This document shows positions 1 to 12,899 of a DNA stretch of 64,000 nt, piece by piece. Both the position numbers and the translations under genes were made by a program. The first letter of the stretch is position 1. The number at the start of each line of letters is the position of its first letter. This stretch comes from Odobenus rosmarus divergens (Eukaryota; Chordata; Mammalia; Carnivora; Odobenidae): NCBI RefSeq assembly GCF_000321225.1, contig NW_004450458.1, positions 1,305,186 to 1,369,185 of the forward strand, read 5' to 3'. A model generated the notes under the pieces. The model did no database searches. It had not been told where the DNA came from and worked only from the letters and a program-made list of their open reading frames with translations.

Positions 1-289
1 ACCCCCCACCCCCCACCCCCACCAAAGCTCTCAGCTTCTTTCTCAGTGCCAAGGATCATGGATGCCAAGAGGAGGAAAGCAGCTTTCAGGATGTTGGGCT
101 TACTTCAGTGAGGTTCCCTCACTCTGATATCTGGACCCTTCATCTCCAGGCTGTCCTGGTGGCTTTCTGAATGCTTCAAAGAGATCAATTTCAGTTGTAT
201 TCACCTTTTCTAGTTGTTCTCAATAGAAATCAGCAGTTTTCCACCACCTACTCCGTCATATCTGGAAATGGGAATTGCCCCTTTGTTTC

Positions 290-1959
290 CTTCAACAACT
301 GCATAGTACTTCACTTCATAGATATGCTATAGCTTCTTTGACCAGTTCTCTGCTGAGAAACATTTGGGTTGTTCCAGCCTTTTGCTATAACACATAAGGT
401 CACAGTGAATAGCCTTCTGTATCGATCTTCATATATTTGCAGTTGAATATTTGAGAAATGCATATGAAATTTTGCTAGACATTCCCAATTTCACTTCATA
501 GACATTGTACCATTTTGTGTCCCCACCTACACTGTGTGAAAGTGCCCGTTTTCCCATAACCTTGCCAAAATTTAATTGTCAAACTTTGTAGATTTTATTT
601 CAATCTGATAGACGTCAGTGTCTCAGTAGTTCTGAGATGCAGTTCTCTTATTGCAAATGAGGGCCATTTGTGTATCTTTTCTGTGAACTCTCTATTCATA
701 CCTTTGCTTATTTTTTAAATCAGTTTGTGTATCTTTTTCTTCTCAATTTTTAGGAAATCCTTATTACATTAAGCATATTAGTACTTTGTGATATAAGTTA
801 CAAAATTTTTCTCAATTTGTAATTATCTTGTGACTCTACTTATTTTGTTTTGTTTGCAATGTTGTCAATTTTTTTTTCTTTTATTGAATCTTTTTTTTAA
901 TTCAGTTAGAAATTTTCACTCAGGTTATAAAATAAAATTCACCCACAGTTTTCTTCTAGTTCTTTTTGTTTTTTTCTGCCTTTGTTTTGTTTTCATTTAG
1001 ATCTCTAACACATTTATAATTTATTTGGGACTACCTTATGAGAAAAAGATCCTTTCTTTTTTTTCTTTTTTCTTGCAGTTATCTATTTGCTCCACCACTA
1101 TTTAAAGTAAAATTTCCCCTCTGATTCAGTGCCTCTTTTGTCATACACTACATTTTTCTTAATTATATTCTGGGCAATCTATTATGATCCTTCAGTTTAA
1201 AAGTCTTTTCCTGAGCCAGTATATCAATGCTTTAGAGGATTTTAAATGTTTTACTATATTCTAAGAGGATCAGCCATGCATCAGATATTCCTTCCAACTA
1301 TTTCCTGGCTATTCTCAGTTGTTTATTCTTCCATATAAACTTCATAATCCACTTGTCTAATTCTAGAGGAAAAAATCTGAGGAAATTTTTATTGAGGTAA
1401 CATTAAATTTATAACTAACTTAGGGAGAAATAACATCTTTATGATGTTAAGTCTTCCTATTGAAGGATAGGTATTTTTTTCAATTTGTTCAAAGCTATTT
1501 TTATATCTTTCAAGAATGTTTTACAGTTTTATTATTTTTGCATATTTCTTATTAGCTTGACGTCTAGGTGTTTAAATGTTTGTTATTGTATACAGGGTCT
1601 TCTCTTTCATTATATCTTCAAATTGCTTATCATTTATATATGAAGGCTAATGATTCCAATGTGCTAATATCACATCATACTACTTTATTATCTCATGCTT
1701 GGACTTTTCCATTAATTCCTTTTGGTTTTTCCAGATATACAATTATATTACCAACACAGGGTTTGCCTCTTCCTTTCCAGTTCTTAGGAGTCTAATTGTT
1801 TTTGCCTGTTTAATGGAAATAACTAACATTCAAATGCAATGTTAAATAATTGTAGAGGTAGTGGGCATCCTTGTCTTCTTCCTGACTTTAGGGAAATGCC
1901 TCCTTAAAGTGTTTGACATTTGACAAATCATATAGGAAGCTGGTTTTTGGACTGATACA

Positions 1960-1995
<36 letters not shown>

Positions 1996-2060
1996 TTTAT
2001 TAGGCTAAAAAAAGTTTTTCTGTGCTATTTTTTTCATTATATGCTAGACATCTGTATTTG
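290..2060 (-). mobile_element. Old LINE-1 fragment (L1M-like), reverse orientation
   Basis: Read on the plus strand, this stretch shows the usual order of an inverted L1 3' half. The antisense of the ORF2 end comes first (ACATTTGGGTTGTTCCAG near 360), followed by text such as GTTAAGTCTTCC near 1447, which is antisense of the ORF2 C-terminal region. The copy is strongly diverged, with many indels and no usable reading frame. Boundaries are approximate and no target-site duplication was found. Confidence 0.6.
1962..1993. repeat. (CA)n microsatellite
   Basis: Sixteen consecutive CA units with no interruption, at the edge of the old L1. Confidence 0.95.
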
Positions 2061-2890
2061 AAAAATTATTTGTAGAAATGAGGCCTAGGATGATACAGCT
2101 TGCTCCAGAGAGTTTTTGTTGCTTATGCCATAACTATGGGGGCACTATTAACAATCTAGACTAATCCTATTCTAATTTTAGGTTTTAGAGTTTCTAGGTC
2201 TTTCAAATGACTTGAAAAGAGGCTGTGCTCCATATGAGGGCCCATTTAGTTCTAGTCCACCCTTACTTTTAGGGGGCAGCTCTTCATGGTTCTGATCCCA
2301 AAGTACAGGGCATGTCTCAGGGCCACCAACCTTGTCAAGCCCTGGACCCAGAGCTCTTTCTATATAGCCTCAAGAAGCTTTTAAAAGTGTAGCTCAATAT
2401 TTCAGTTCCCCCTTTAAGATCTGCAAATATTCCCCAGACAAGAGTAGCTCCAACACTACTCACACTCTTGATTTCTGTCTTCTCCCGGATCCTGACCACT
2501 AATTTCTCACTACCTTAATTCTTTGATGATATTAAAACTGAATTTATATTTTATCTAGCTTTACTTTAGTGTTATCTTTAGCAAGAGGGTTGGTCTGAAT
2601 CATCTCATCCTCTGTTACCAAAAGTAGCGCTCCTAGTTGATGACAACAAATTAAAAATAAATTTAAGAATCAATAAGGAGAAAAATGAAAAAAAGCAGAC
2701 TTTTTGAAAATCACATTTTTCAATGTGTGGAAGATTTCCAAGTGTGTCTGAACAATCATTTATAAACAGGTACTTCTCCACAAACAGATAACAGCATGAA
2801 CTTCTTATGACTAAAAAGTAATAAAACAATACAATTTATGTCCACAATATGCCCCCCCCAAAGTAGCATAACTTCATAGTCATACCTTAC

Positions 2891-3090
2891 GTTTTTTTTT
2901 TAAAGATTTATTTATTTATTTGAGAGAGAGAATGAGATAGAGAGAGAGAGCATGAGAGGGGGGAGGGTCAGAGGGAGAAGCAGACTCCCTGCTGAGCAGG
3001 GAGCCCGATGCGGGACTCGATCCCGGGACTCCAGGATCATGACCTGAGCCGAAGGCAGTTGCTTAACCAAATGAGCCATCCAGGCGCCCC
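2891..3090 (-). mobile_element. Can-SINE (SINEC), minus orientation
   Basis: Poly-T and TTTATTTATTTGAGAGAG tail, GA-rich body and a tRNA-derived head ending TGAGCCATCCAGGCGCCCC. It is flanked by a perfect 9-bp target-site duplication ATACCTTAC (2882-2890 and 3091-3099). Full length, near consensus and therefore relatively young. Confidence 0.95.
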
Positions 3091-4149
3091 ATACCTTACA
3101 TTTTATCCAATTTACATATCATCTAAGCTCTGCTAGGCTTACCTTAAGGCACATGAAATGTTATGAAACATCTTTGCTCAGAAAATCCTGAGCTATTTCT
3201 TGATTCTTATCTGTTGCCTAAGCAAATTTTTCCAGGGAAGAATTTCTCCTCGCATACATAAGCAAAAAAAATAAGAAGACAAAAAGAAACAACAAAAAAA
3301 AAGCATAAGACACTTCCAGCTCCTTGCTCCTTTACTGCTCCGCCAAATACAATGTGATGTGAGATCTCTTGACTTGACCACATGCTTTTGTGGGACTCTA
3401 TCCCCACGTTCCTCCATCTCCTTTCTTTCAGTCACTCAGAAGCATAACTCATTGGTTTAACAACAGTACTTAAGAATTTGAACCAAGTACTTTTGTAACA
3501 GTTTGCAAAGCAACTACGCAGGACAGGTTGGCTAATATATTTGGACCAGGATCTGACAGTTAATGAGAATTGGCAACGCTGAAACAAGCACTTGAAGGCA
3601 GCCACTGTAGGGAACCTCGGGAGGGATGGAGAGTTAGACCCATTTCAGGCAAGGCCTGGAGGTGCTATATATTTGGCTTCCAATGTTCAAAATATATATC
3701 CATTATTGGGGATCTCTTCTGGGAACAGAACAAACTAAAGAGATGCAGACAAGCCTTCCTTTCCATTGCAAACACACAGAAGAGTTGGATGTAATAGTAG
3801 TTGTTTTTAATTGCAGTATTTCATAATTCAGCTACAAAGAAAGTATGGGAGATGACCAGTGAGAGAGAGCTGAGGCAGCACGGGGGTATGGAGGCCCACT
3901 AAAGACAGAGTCCTGACAAAGGCCCTGGGGCCTGGAGTGTGAAGGTCCAACATGGGCAACAGACTTGGCCTCCAAACTGCAGGGGATGGAGGAACTGGAG
4001 CCAAGCTCAGGCACGAATCACTTAGCCTCATTTGTGAAAGGGGAACCGGCAATTTCTGTGCACTGGCCCAGGAAGGAGACAAGAAATTTGGTCTTTTGTG
4101 CATCTTGGGTAGGGGAAAAATATTACCCTTGGGGAATCAAAACCTCAGG

Positions 4150-5270
4150 CATCTGCCATATATGGGTATGAAAGAATATAAACCCATAGCACTATCTTAT
4201 GCCATATAAAAATAAGTTCAAAATCAATTAAAGACTTAAATATAAAAATTAAATAAAAATCCTGCAAGAGAACTGAGGCAACTCTGCATTCAGAGTAAGG
4301 GTAGTAGAGACCTTCTTAACCAGGACTGGAAACCGACAAGTTACTTAAGAAAGATTGGTATATTTGGCTCTGTAGTCTTTTAAAATGCTTTATGGCAAAA
4401 GATACAATAAACAAAATTAATAAAAATAGACTCAGAAAAATTTTTGTCACAGATGACAAAAATTCAAATGGCCAACAAACATATGAAAAACTGGGCAAAC
4501 TTAGTAATACTAAAAGAAATGCAAATTAAATTTACAGTGAGCTATTTGCTCCATAGCCATCAGACTGGCAAAATTTTTAAATATTCATAATATCTATTTG
4601 TTGTTGGGATTCAGGGAAAAGGGTAATTTTAGATATTGGTGAGGGATATGTGAATTATTATAGCTTTTTTGGAAAGTAACCTGGTCATTACTATTACAAA
4701 TTTTAAAAATATACATTATATCTCACTTCTGATCATCCATCCCTGGGGCCAGCAAACTATGGCTTTGGGCCAAATCTAACCCACTACTGGGTTTTATAAA
4801 TTCAGTTTTATTAGAATACATCCACTCATTTGTTTACATATTGTCTATGGCTGCTTTGGGGCAAAGGCAGGGGAGGGGTAAGAGAAGACTGTATGACCCA
4901 CCAAGCCTAAAATATTTACTATCTGGCCTTTTTCAGGGAAATTTTGCTGACCCTTGATCCATCCCATGGAAATAAAAGCACAGGTCTATAGCGCTATTCG
5001 TACAACAATGCGTATTGGAACACTGCTTATAAGAACAAGCAAAATGAAAGTCCATAGTTGAAATGTGTTTCAATAAATTATAGTATGTCCACACCATGGA
5101 ACAGTAAGCAAGTCTTAAAACCAATGAATGAACATTCTACCAGTAGATTTGTAAGGATTTCCATGGGGTATCCTTGAGTAATATATCAAGAAGCAAGTGT
5201 ACAATTCTATTTTTTTAAACAAACAATAATCATAACTATGTGTCAATATATTTGTATATAAAGGCTTAGT
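4150..5270 (+). mobile_element. Old LINE-1 fragment, plus orientation, split by a hAT element
   Basis: Diverged L1 ORF2 and 3'-region text. A recognisable piece near 4456-4500 reads AAATGGCCAACAAACATATG, and near 5080-5105 the phrase for 'mount one test animal' class L1 ends (ATAGTATGTCCACACCATGG) appears. The copy is interrupted by the hAT element at 4744-4957. No open frame remains and the ends are approximate. Confidence 0.55.
4744..4957. mobile_element. Non-autonomous hAT DNA transposon (MER-type MITE)
   Basis: Starts TGGGGCCAGCAAACTATGG and ends TTTTGCTGACCCTTGA, giving imperfect terminal inverted repeats of the GGGTCAGCAAA type. Internal landmarks are TGTCTATGGCTGCTTT and CCTAAAATATTTACTATCTGG. 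It is flanked by a perfect 8-bp duplication TCCATCCC (4736-4743, 4958-4965), the length expected for hAT transposition. It has no coding capacity. Confidence 0.85.
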
Positions 5271-5409
5271 TTAAGATGATATGACCAAGGCAAATACACG
5301 GGAGAAAATACACTGCATTACTCACGTGAGTTACATAGAATAGGGAGACGACGAAGAAAGTGGAGGACTGAGGGAAAGAACCACATATAAGAGAGAGAAA
5401 AAGAAAATT

Positions 5410-5438
5410 ACACACACACACACGCACACACACACACA
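5410..5438. repeat. (CA)n microsatellite, one interruption
   Basis: Alternating AC units with a single CG interruption near 5423. Confidence 0.9.
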
Positions 5439-6069
5439 TATGTCTGACAAAGTCACACTGATGTATTTATATAAAATAGAATTTTGTGTATGCATATAAG
5501 CAGACAATAAAATGAAAATTTAAATGGAACTCAATTGAAAGGTTATACCAATTAGACGTGGGTAAAGAGAGAATTAAACTGAAAGGGAACTATGAGGAAA
5601 TCCAATAAAATGGAGCACACAGTAGAGTTGAAAAATACAAAGGATCCAGCATTAGTCTACTCAGAAGCCCAGGAGAGAGTAGAGAGGATGGGGTAGAAAT
5701 GATTTCAAGGCAATGAATGATAATTTTCCAGAAAAAGGCAGGACCTAAGAGGCACCACAACTCCAAGCAACATGAATCAAACATATCTACCCCTAGCAAC
5801 TTGGTGGTAAAACTGTAAGACAGCAAAGTAACTGGTGTGTGTTGGGGGGAGGGGGACCGATAGCTTACAAAGGGATGATCATTTATAGCTTTCCTAATTT
5901 CTGCAACAATACAGGCCAGAAGAAAACGGAATCATAACTTCAAAATGCCAAGGAAAAATACTTCCAATCTAAAATTCTAGACTCAGCTCATGTCATAAGG
6001 GAAGGCAAGATAAAGATATGTCCAGACCAAGACAGAGTGTGTACCACATGAAGACCTTCGCCGAGGGAA

Positions 6070-6294
6070 TTTCTTTTCTTTTCTTAAGATTTTATTTATT
6101 TGAGAGAGAGAGAAAGCATGTGAGAGCTTGCCTTTGGAGGATGGTGCAGAGGGAGAGAGAGAGAGAGAGACTCCCAAGTAGACTCCCTGCTGAGCATGGA
6201 GCCCAACACAGGACTCGATCTCACAACCCTGAGATCATGATCTGAGCTGAAACCAATAGTCGGCTGCTTAACCAACTAAGCCACCCAGGAACCT
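6070..6294 (-). mobile_element. Can-SINE, minus orientation
   Basis: Poly-T/AAGATTTTATTTATTTGAGAGAG start and a tRNA-like head ending AAGCCACCCAGGAACCT. It is bounded by an imperfect duplication GCCGAGGGAA (6060-6069) and GCCAAGGGAA (6295-6304). It differs from the younger copies in its head and in the GA run at 6150-6170, so it is probably an older subfamily. Confidence 0.9.
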
Positions 6295-6627
6295 GCCAAG
6301 GGAACATCTGAAGGAGGTAAAGTCTTGGGTGAAAATAAACTGAAGCCAGAAAGAAGAATGGATTGCAAGACACTACGAAGAGTAAAGAAATTGGTAAATA
6401 TGTTTGCATAAGGAAAGAAGCATAAACTCTTAAAAAGCTATAATAATAATGATGACTAATGAGTGACTAATAATAATTTCTTAGTTAAAACTAGGGCAGA
6501 ACAAATACACTCAACCACAACGGCATGAAAGACGGGGAGGCTGGAACACTTACCAACTCCCAAGGTCCTTCCACTGAAGAGGGAACATTACTGTCTAGCT
6601 TTAGATTTTGTTGAACACACATCCTTG

Positions 6628-6840
6628 TTTTTTTTTTTTTGTTTTTTTTTTTAAGATTTTATTTATTTATTTATTGAGAGAGAGAATGAGAGATAGAGAG
6701 CATGAGAGGGAAGAGGGTCAGAGGGAGAAGCAGACTCCCCGCTGAGCAGGGAGCCTGATGTGGGACTCGATCCCGGGACTCCAGGATCATGACCTGAGTC
6801 GAAGGCAGTCGCTTAACCAACTGAGCCACCCAGGCACCCC
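6628..6840 (-). mobile_element. Can-SINE, minus orientation
   Basis: Long poly-T, GATTTTATTTATTTATTTATTG, and a full tRNA-derived head ending GAGCCACCCAGGCACCCC. Target-site duplication ATCCTTG followed by a T run occurs at 6621 and again at 6841. Confidence 0.93.
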
Positions 6841-7385
6841 ATCCTTGTTTTTTTTAAAAAAAATTAAAGGACAAAGACTACAAATGCCCACCCACGGACA
6901 ATCAGGCCTTTTAGCTGCTGGCAACGTAAACCACCTGGGGCTGATTGAAGCAGGAAAGAGATGGAGTCAAAGAACGTCAGGTAGCTCAGAGACCCTCGGG
7001 GGTCTCAGGCAGGCCCTGCGGCTGCACTCCCAGCTGACCCAGAGTGAGGGCTCCCTGGGGTGGGGGGGTGGGGGGGAGGCGGGGGAGGGGGCACCCACCG
7101 TGGGGCCCTGAGCTCCCACCCAGGTGACAATGCTAGCACAGCAAAGCTGCCCAGGGGGCAGAGGGTTCTTTCACTTTTATAGAGTGGGCTCAGCCTCCCA
7201 AAGACACAGGAGGTAAGGGACGTGCCCCAGGAGATTATCCACGGGTCCACTGAACAACTTCACATAGACGCACTCTAACACTAAAACAATCTGAATAGGA
7301 AGTATAACTTCCTGTAGCCGGAAAGGGGAAAGGAAGGCAGTTTAATCAAGACAATGGAAGGTAGGAAAGGGGAGGGTGTTATCCA

Positions 7386-7838
7386 TTTCCTAGGGTTGCA
7401 GTCACAAAGTACCACACACTTGAAGGGCTTCAAACCAACAGGAATGCATTCTCTCAGGGTTCTGGGGGCTGGAAGTCCTGAAAGCAAGATTTCGGCAGGC
7501 CTGATTCTTTTTTTGGAGGCTTTGAGGGACACGCTGTTCCATGCCTCTCTCCTAGCTTCTGGAAGTTGCTGGCAATCCCTGGTGTTCCGCGACTCATAGA
7601 TGCATCACTCCAGTCTCCGCCTCCACCTTCCTTCCCATGGTGCTGCCTCCATGCCTTTGTGTGTGTGCATTTCCCCCTTCTTACAAGGACACCAGTCCTT
7701 GAACTAGGGCCCAACCTAATCTCGTATGACCTCATCTTGGCACGATTACATCTGCAAAGATCCCACTTCCAAAAAAGGTCTCATGTGCAGGCCCCAGGTG
7801 AACATGAGTTTTGGAGGGACGCTATTTGACCCAGTACA
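7386..7838 (-). mobile_element. MLT1-type (ERVL-MaLR) solo LTR, minus orientation
   Basis: Inverted MaLR LTR. The 5' part reads TTTCCTAGGGTTGCAGTCAC with AAGTACCACACAC. The middle has GGCTGGAAGTCCTGAAAGC, and further on are ACAAGGACACCAGTCCTTG and CCTCATCTTGGCACGATTAC. It closes near CTATTTGACCCAGTACAGG. Only the LTR is present, with no internal retroviral sequence. Confidence 0.8.
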
Positions 7839-7884
7839 GGGTGGGGAAGCAGGAGGTGGGGGGGGGTCAAAAAAAAAAAAAAGA

Positions 7885-8040
7885 TAGTAATCACCTGGGG
7901 CAAAACCTGTTAAAAATGCAGATCCTTAGTGCCAACCTCCTCGAGACTCTGATTCAGTGGACCGAATGAGAAAGGGCCGAGAATCTGCATTTAGCAAGCA
8001 TCCCCGTGATTCTCCTTGCTAAAAACACTGGTTGGGCAGG
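7885..8040. mobile_element. MER5-like hAT-Charlie remnant
   Basis: Contains AATCACCTGGGG, AAAAATGCAGATCC, ACTCTGATTCAGT and GAATCTGCATTT, typical of the MER5/MER3 class of short hAT elements. Ends are worn. Confidence 0.55.
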
Positions 8041-10379
8041 ACACACAGAGGGGAAGGGCTCTACTAGAGGAACCCACACCAGGCCCCAGGAGCACAGGAT
8101 CCAGGGAAGGCTGCGTGGGACAGGTGGTTTTGAGGGGGGAATTAAAGGACAGAGAAGGTCTCCGGGCCGGTGATAGGCTTTTGCAGTAGCACAGAGTGTA
8201 GTGCTAAGAACCGATGGTTTGGGGTAGCGAGGAAGGTGAGAAGCGCCAGCACCTTGAGCTTCTTTCCATGTTTCTTTTTTGGGTCTGAGCAGGAGCGCAA
8301 AGAGCCTGTTGTTACATGTCATCATTAATGAGGATGAATTAACGTGACAACACTCAGGGCAAGGCTTGTTATGTATTTTGTTTTGAACTGTTTTGTGTCT
8401 AAATCAAATGAACTTGAGTCTGAGTCTCTTGGCCAAGGCTGGTGAGACATTCGGTATTAGTCATGATTGGCAAACACATCTCCCTCCCTAAGAGCCCAAA
8501 GGGTCCTTCACAATCCAGAAAAGTTAGCAAAAGCCTTTATCCCTCAGTGCAACAGAGCTGCCTCCGAGAATACTCAGGAAAACCTGGTTGCAGTTTTCAA
8601 AGCTGGAACTTAGAGCTCAGATCCCCAGGACCAGCAAGACACCCCCCATCAGACACCTGCCACCTTCCGGGAATCTGTGAGAACGGGGTGCAAGTTCCTG
8701 CTTCCAATCCTTGGGAATCCAGCTGCATTCCCCACAGGCCCCTGGGTCACTTTCCCTAAATGTCTTTTGCCTACCAACCCTTTGCAAGGCCTGCTCCCTG
8801 GCGGACAAGCCAGATTTAGAACCCTTGCGAGCCCACACCTGCGGTGAGGGAAAGCCAGCACTAGAGGAGACAAAAATCCATTGTCCCACTGGAGGAGTGG
8901 GGAGGAAACGGAAGAGACACCAGGACTTTCTCAATCTATCCCACCATCTCTGCTCCCATAAATTAGGGCTTCACCTTGTGTTTGCCTTCAAACATGTATT
9001 CATTTCCCTTTGTGCTAAATGACCTCAGGTGATTTGTTTCTGCTTGTTTGGTTTTTGTATTATGTGGATGCTTTATGTGCAAAAGCAACTGTGCTTCCTT
9101 TCTCTAAGCAACAAGGCAGAAGCCGGGGTTGGCATTCACCACGTCCACAGCCAAGCTATCTTACCTCTCTGGACCTCAATTTCTTTACCTGTGAGGTACC
9201 GCTAATATTTTTCCTGACTTCCTCGCAACTCACAAAGCTGTGGGGTTCGAGGAAGGCAATATATTAAAAAAGGATGGTGCACATCGAAGGCGCCACCAAC
9301 ACCGAGCCTTACTATTTCCAATAACATCTCACCCATCCATCACTCATTTTCTGAAACTGTCTAATTTCTGGGCCCAAACAATGGGAAGTGAAGTTCAAAG
9401 GCGATGCGTGAGCGCTCCTTTCTCTCTGACTTCCAGCCCTCATCAGTAGGAACCAGCGGGCCTAGAAATATTGTTTCCCCAGCTTTAGATGGAGAGAAAA
9501 AGATGTCCCTGTGTGGCCAGAACGGCCCTGGTTTACATCTGTTGTCCTGGCCCCATGATGAGTAACCTGTCCCCCTCCCCTTCGCTCTCAAAAGTGTTCC
9601 AATTTGATCAATTTATGTGCTCACCCTAGCTGCTTTAAGTAAAGAAGTTTAAGTGAAATACCTGTGATGCAAAGCAGGATGCCTTGTAATTACCAGACCC
9701 ATCAACGCCTGCCCATCTAAACACGCGCCCCTGCCAGGAATAGAAAAGAACACTACCCTAAGGCTTGAAATCTGTCGCCATCTTGTGGCCAAAAGCTGCT
9801 CTTCCGACAGGATCTTTTGCCCTTTTCAGAAGGGATGGAGGAGTAACCCACCCACCCAGCATACACAGAATTAGGGGCTTGCAAAATAAGTATCTCATGA
9901 ACATACATTTTTTGCTTGCTGATTAAAGATACCAGTAACTGTTTTCAGGAGATGTGGACAAGGCAGGAATTAGGCCTCCGATTTTAGACTAAGATTCCAA
10001 CTAAAAGATTGACTATATATGCAGCCTGCTAATTTCAATAGAGGTTCTGCCTTATATTGAAATACTGACTAATTCAACACAGTGGGGATGATGGTGCTTA
10101 ATCAAATAAACTCACCAGCGAATGTTTCCTTCTTGGTGGGGCCACTGAAGGAGAGGAAGACATCCATGTAACGAATGAACAGCCTGGAAAGGGGTCCTGC
10201 TTCCCTGAGATTCCCTGATGCTTCCCTGAGAAAGTGACCTGTGAGGAGAAATCTGGTGAAGGACCCGGGGACAAGGGGGGCAAGGCGAGTGGTCAAGTCA
10301 GGGCAAAGAGTCAGAGCAAGGGTCCAGGGGCAGCCCACAATGCTTATAAGAGGGGGGGGCCGTGGTGTGAGATGAGGGT

Positions 10380-10620
10380 GGTCAACGAGGTCTTGTAGCA
10401 GGTTACCGGGCGTGTGAAGGACTTTTCACCCCTTTTCTAGGAGCACTGGGAAACCATTCACATGTTATAAGCAAGGAGACTCCAGGGTCACGTTTGAGTT
10501 TCAAAAAGATCATTCTGGTGAGGATGAGGAGCAAAGACTTGAGAGGGGCTCTCATGGATTTAAGACAACCACTACTGCAGTGATCCATGTGAGTATTACA
10601 ACCATAGAGAATACTCAACA
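10380..10620 (-). mobile_element. Probable L2 remnant
   Basis: Resembles the inverted L2 text found elsewhere in the window: a 'GGGAAACCATT' piece near 10449, AAAAAGATCATTCTGG near 10502, and CAGTGATCCATGTGAG near 10579. Highly diverged. Confidence 0.35.
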
Positions 10621-10636
10621 TACACTGGGCACTGTT

Positions 10637-10774
10637 TCTTTTTCTTTTTTTCTTTTTAAGTAGGCTCCACGTCCCGGCATGGAGCGCGACGTGGGGCTTG
10701 AACTCACAACTGTGAGATCAAGACCCGAGCCAAGATCAAGAGTAGGGTACTTAATCGCACCACTCAGGAGCCCC
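10637..10774 (-). mobile_element. Old short Can-SINE with tRNA-Lys-like body
   Basis: Poly-T/TTTTTAAGTAGGCTCCACG followed by GGGGCTTGAACTCACAAC (antisense B-box region) and a head ending ACTCAGGAGCCCC. Flanked by CACTGGGCACTGTT (10623-10636) and CACTGGGTACTGTT (10775-10788), 13 of 14 matching. It lacks the long CT-rich body of the younger copies. Confidence 0.85.
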
Positions 10775-10784
10775 CACTGGGTAC

Positions 10785-10900
10785 TGTTCCTAAAGGCTGT
10801 GTATTCACTCATTTAATCCTTACAAAAACCCTATGAGATTGGTCCCATTACTACACCCATTTTACAGATTCAAAATGAGGCACAGAGAAGTCTAATTCCA
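10785..10900 (-). mobile_element. MIR SINE fragment
   Basis: Contains CACTCATTTAATCCTTAC, CCCTATGAGATTGG and CCATTTTACAGATTC, the antisense of the MIR core and 3' region. Confidence 0.7.
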
Positions 10901-11686
10901 GAAGCCCCTCCCCCTGTGACCAATACACCCCAATGCCTACTGAAGGCAATAAGAAAATGAGAAAAACAGGTGGTTTCACGACTGTTTCAGAAGTAAAACC
11001 AACAAGATACGAAGTGCTAACTATAGGGCCTGAAAGAGGGGTCAAGGATAACTAAGCTGTGTACGTAGCAACTGTGCAGGGACACTGGAAGAACCAGAGG
11101 CTACAGACTTGACTTTGCAGGTGCTGAGTTGGACCAGTGTTTAAGACAAGCAGAGGAGATACCGAGAAGGCAGTTGGCTCAAGAGATAGGAATGTGGTCC
11201 CACTGGTGGAAGAGATGGTAACTGAAGTTACAAGTAGGATTGCCTGAGGAGACGGCACAGGGTAAGGAAAAGGGGACTACGACGTAGCCCAGGGGAACTC
11301 CGACATTTAACTGCAGGATAAGCCTGCAAATGAGATGAAGGGGGCAGGGCCGGACAGGCAGTATTGAAACCTGTAAAGCCAGGAGAATTTAGTACCCTGA
11401 AAGCCAAAAGAACATTTCAAGGAAGGGATGAGCAACCACAGCAGATGCAGTCGGGGGGTGAGGCCAAGTTGAGGGCTGGAAAATGCCCTTTGGATCTTGC
11501 GAGCTGGGCATCCCAAAGGTAACTACTCAGAGAAGACTGCCGCCCAGACATAAGAGCGGCTGGCCACCGAGGGGAGAGAGAACAGCCCTTTCCTTCTTCC
11601 AACATAGAATGTGCTTAATGCCCGTTTAAATGTGGACGAGAATGATCCAGCTGACAAAGAGCCTGGATATGGAGAAAAAATACGGT

Positions 11687-12001
11687 TTGTTTGCCCTTTG
11701 TACAACTCGGGTTTGAACTATGTGGGCTGTCCACTTCCACAAGGATTTTTGTCAGTACAAACAGCACCGTAATGTAAACGTATTTTCTCTTCCTGATGGT
11801 TTTCTTACTGGCTTTTCTTTTCTCTAGCTTACTTTCTTAGAAGAACACAGTATATACCATAAAACATATTAACAAAATATGTTAGACTGTTTATGCTATT
11901 GATAAGGCTTCTTGTCAACAGTAGGCTATTAAGTTTTGGGGGAGTCAAAAGTTATAAGCAGATTTTTGACTGACTGACACATTGTTCAAGGGCCAACTGT
12001 A
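11687..12001. mobile_element. Tigger-type MITE (pogo superfamily)
   Basis: Same family as the better preserved copy at 38282-38592. It shows CGGGTTTGAACTATGTGGG, GTATTTTCTCTTCC, a run of TAACAAAATATGTTAG, TAAGGCTTCTTGTCAACAG, and the end TTGTTCAAGGGCCAACTG followed by TA. The left terminal repeat is worn. No coding capacity. Confidence 0.75.
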
Positions 12002-12756
12002 ACTTACAGCGTCAATTTGCTGAGAAGGTAGGAGAATAGGATCCAAAGCACAGGAGGGATTATTTCAGATAGGCAGAGGGGTCTGTCCTCTAAGGGACCA
12101 GGCGGGAAGGAGAGGGTGGGAATAGATACACAGTTATGAAAACTCTGTAGAAGTGTGCCAGGCTCATATACTTCTGTTCTCACCAAATGACTTCTGTTTA
12201 ATCAAAATGGTTCCCAAACCACCTCATTTCCGTTGTCTCCGATATTATAATTCTATAATTAAATAGTAGAATGAAATATGAGTGTAAAAAAGGTTGCTAT
12301 TTCTATGTAAACTTAGTTGAATGTTTTGTGAAAAGCTGATAAAGGCAAGATACTGAAAATCCTATCCATCTAGGGACAAGTGAGGCAACTGTAAAAAATG
12401 GGAAAATATAGTGAAAAATCTTTGCTCTGCAAGGTTCTGGTCTTGTTCCAATTTTAAGAGAACAAAACCAGAAATTGCAGGACTATAAGTCTAAACATTT
12501 ACAAAGAAAACGAGAATGAAACTCTAATGGATCTCTATTCAGTGAGAAAACAGCCTTGGCATTACCTCAAATAGCACAGGATGAATGTGTTTTCTTGATT
12601 CCCCATTTCAACTGACTTTTTCGATGGACTGACCAACTCCTAGAGCAAGCTGGCATTAAGAAGGCTTCTATGGTTACAAATGTGAATAAGAAGGAAGAAA
12701 AGAAGAGAGGGAGGCTAAGTAATGGGTTGCCTACTCTAAGGAATATGCTTAACTAG

Positions 12757-12782
12757 GTTTGTTTGTTTGTTTGTTTGTTTTT
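12757..12782. repeat. (GTTT)n microsatellite
   Basis: Six GTTT units in a row inside otherwise ordinary sequence. Confidence 0.9.
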
Positions 12783-12784
12783 AA

Positions 12785-12880
12785 TGTACTCCTTACAATA
12801 ATCCTAGATGGTATCATTCCCATTTACTAGCTGAAGAAACAGGTTAAGTAAGTACCAGCTATGAAGATAAAGCATGTGGG
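12785..12880 (-). mobile_element. MIR SINE fragment
   Basis: CCTTACAATAATCCTAGATGG, CCCATTTACTAGCTGAAGAA and AGGTTAAGTAAG follow the antisense MIR order. Confidence 0.6.
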
Positions 12881-12899
12881 TAGGAATTCAGTTCTCCTG

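Larger units (their letters stand above)
5271..6600 (+). mobile_element. Probable old L1-derived sequence
   Basis: A-rich text including phrases close to old L1 ORF1-region or inter-ORF sequence (AAAATTCTAGACTCAGC near 5971, AAGGCAAGATAAAGATATG near 6003). It is interrupted by the SINE at 6070-6294. Assignment is from general resemblance only; no open frame is present. Confidence 0.35.
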
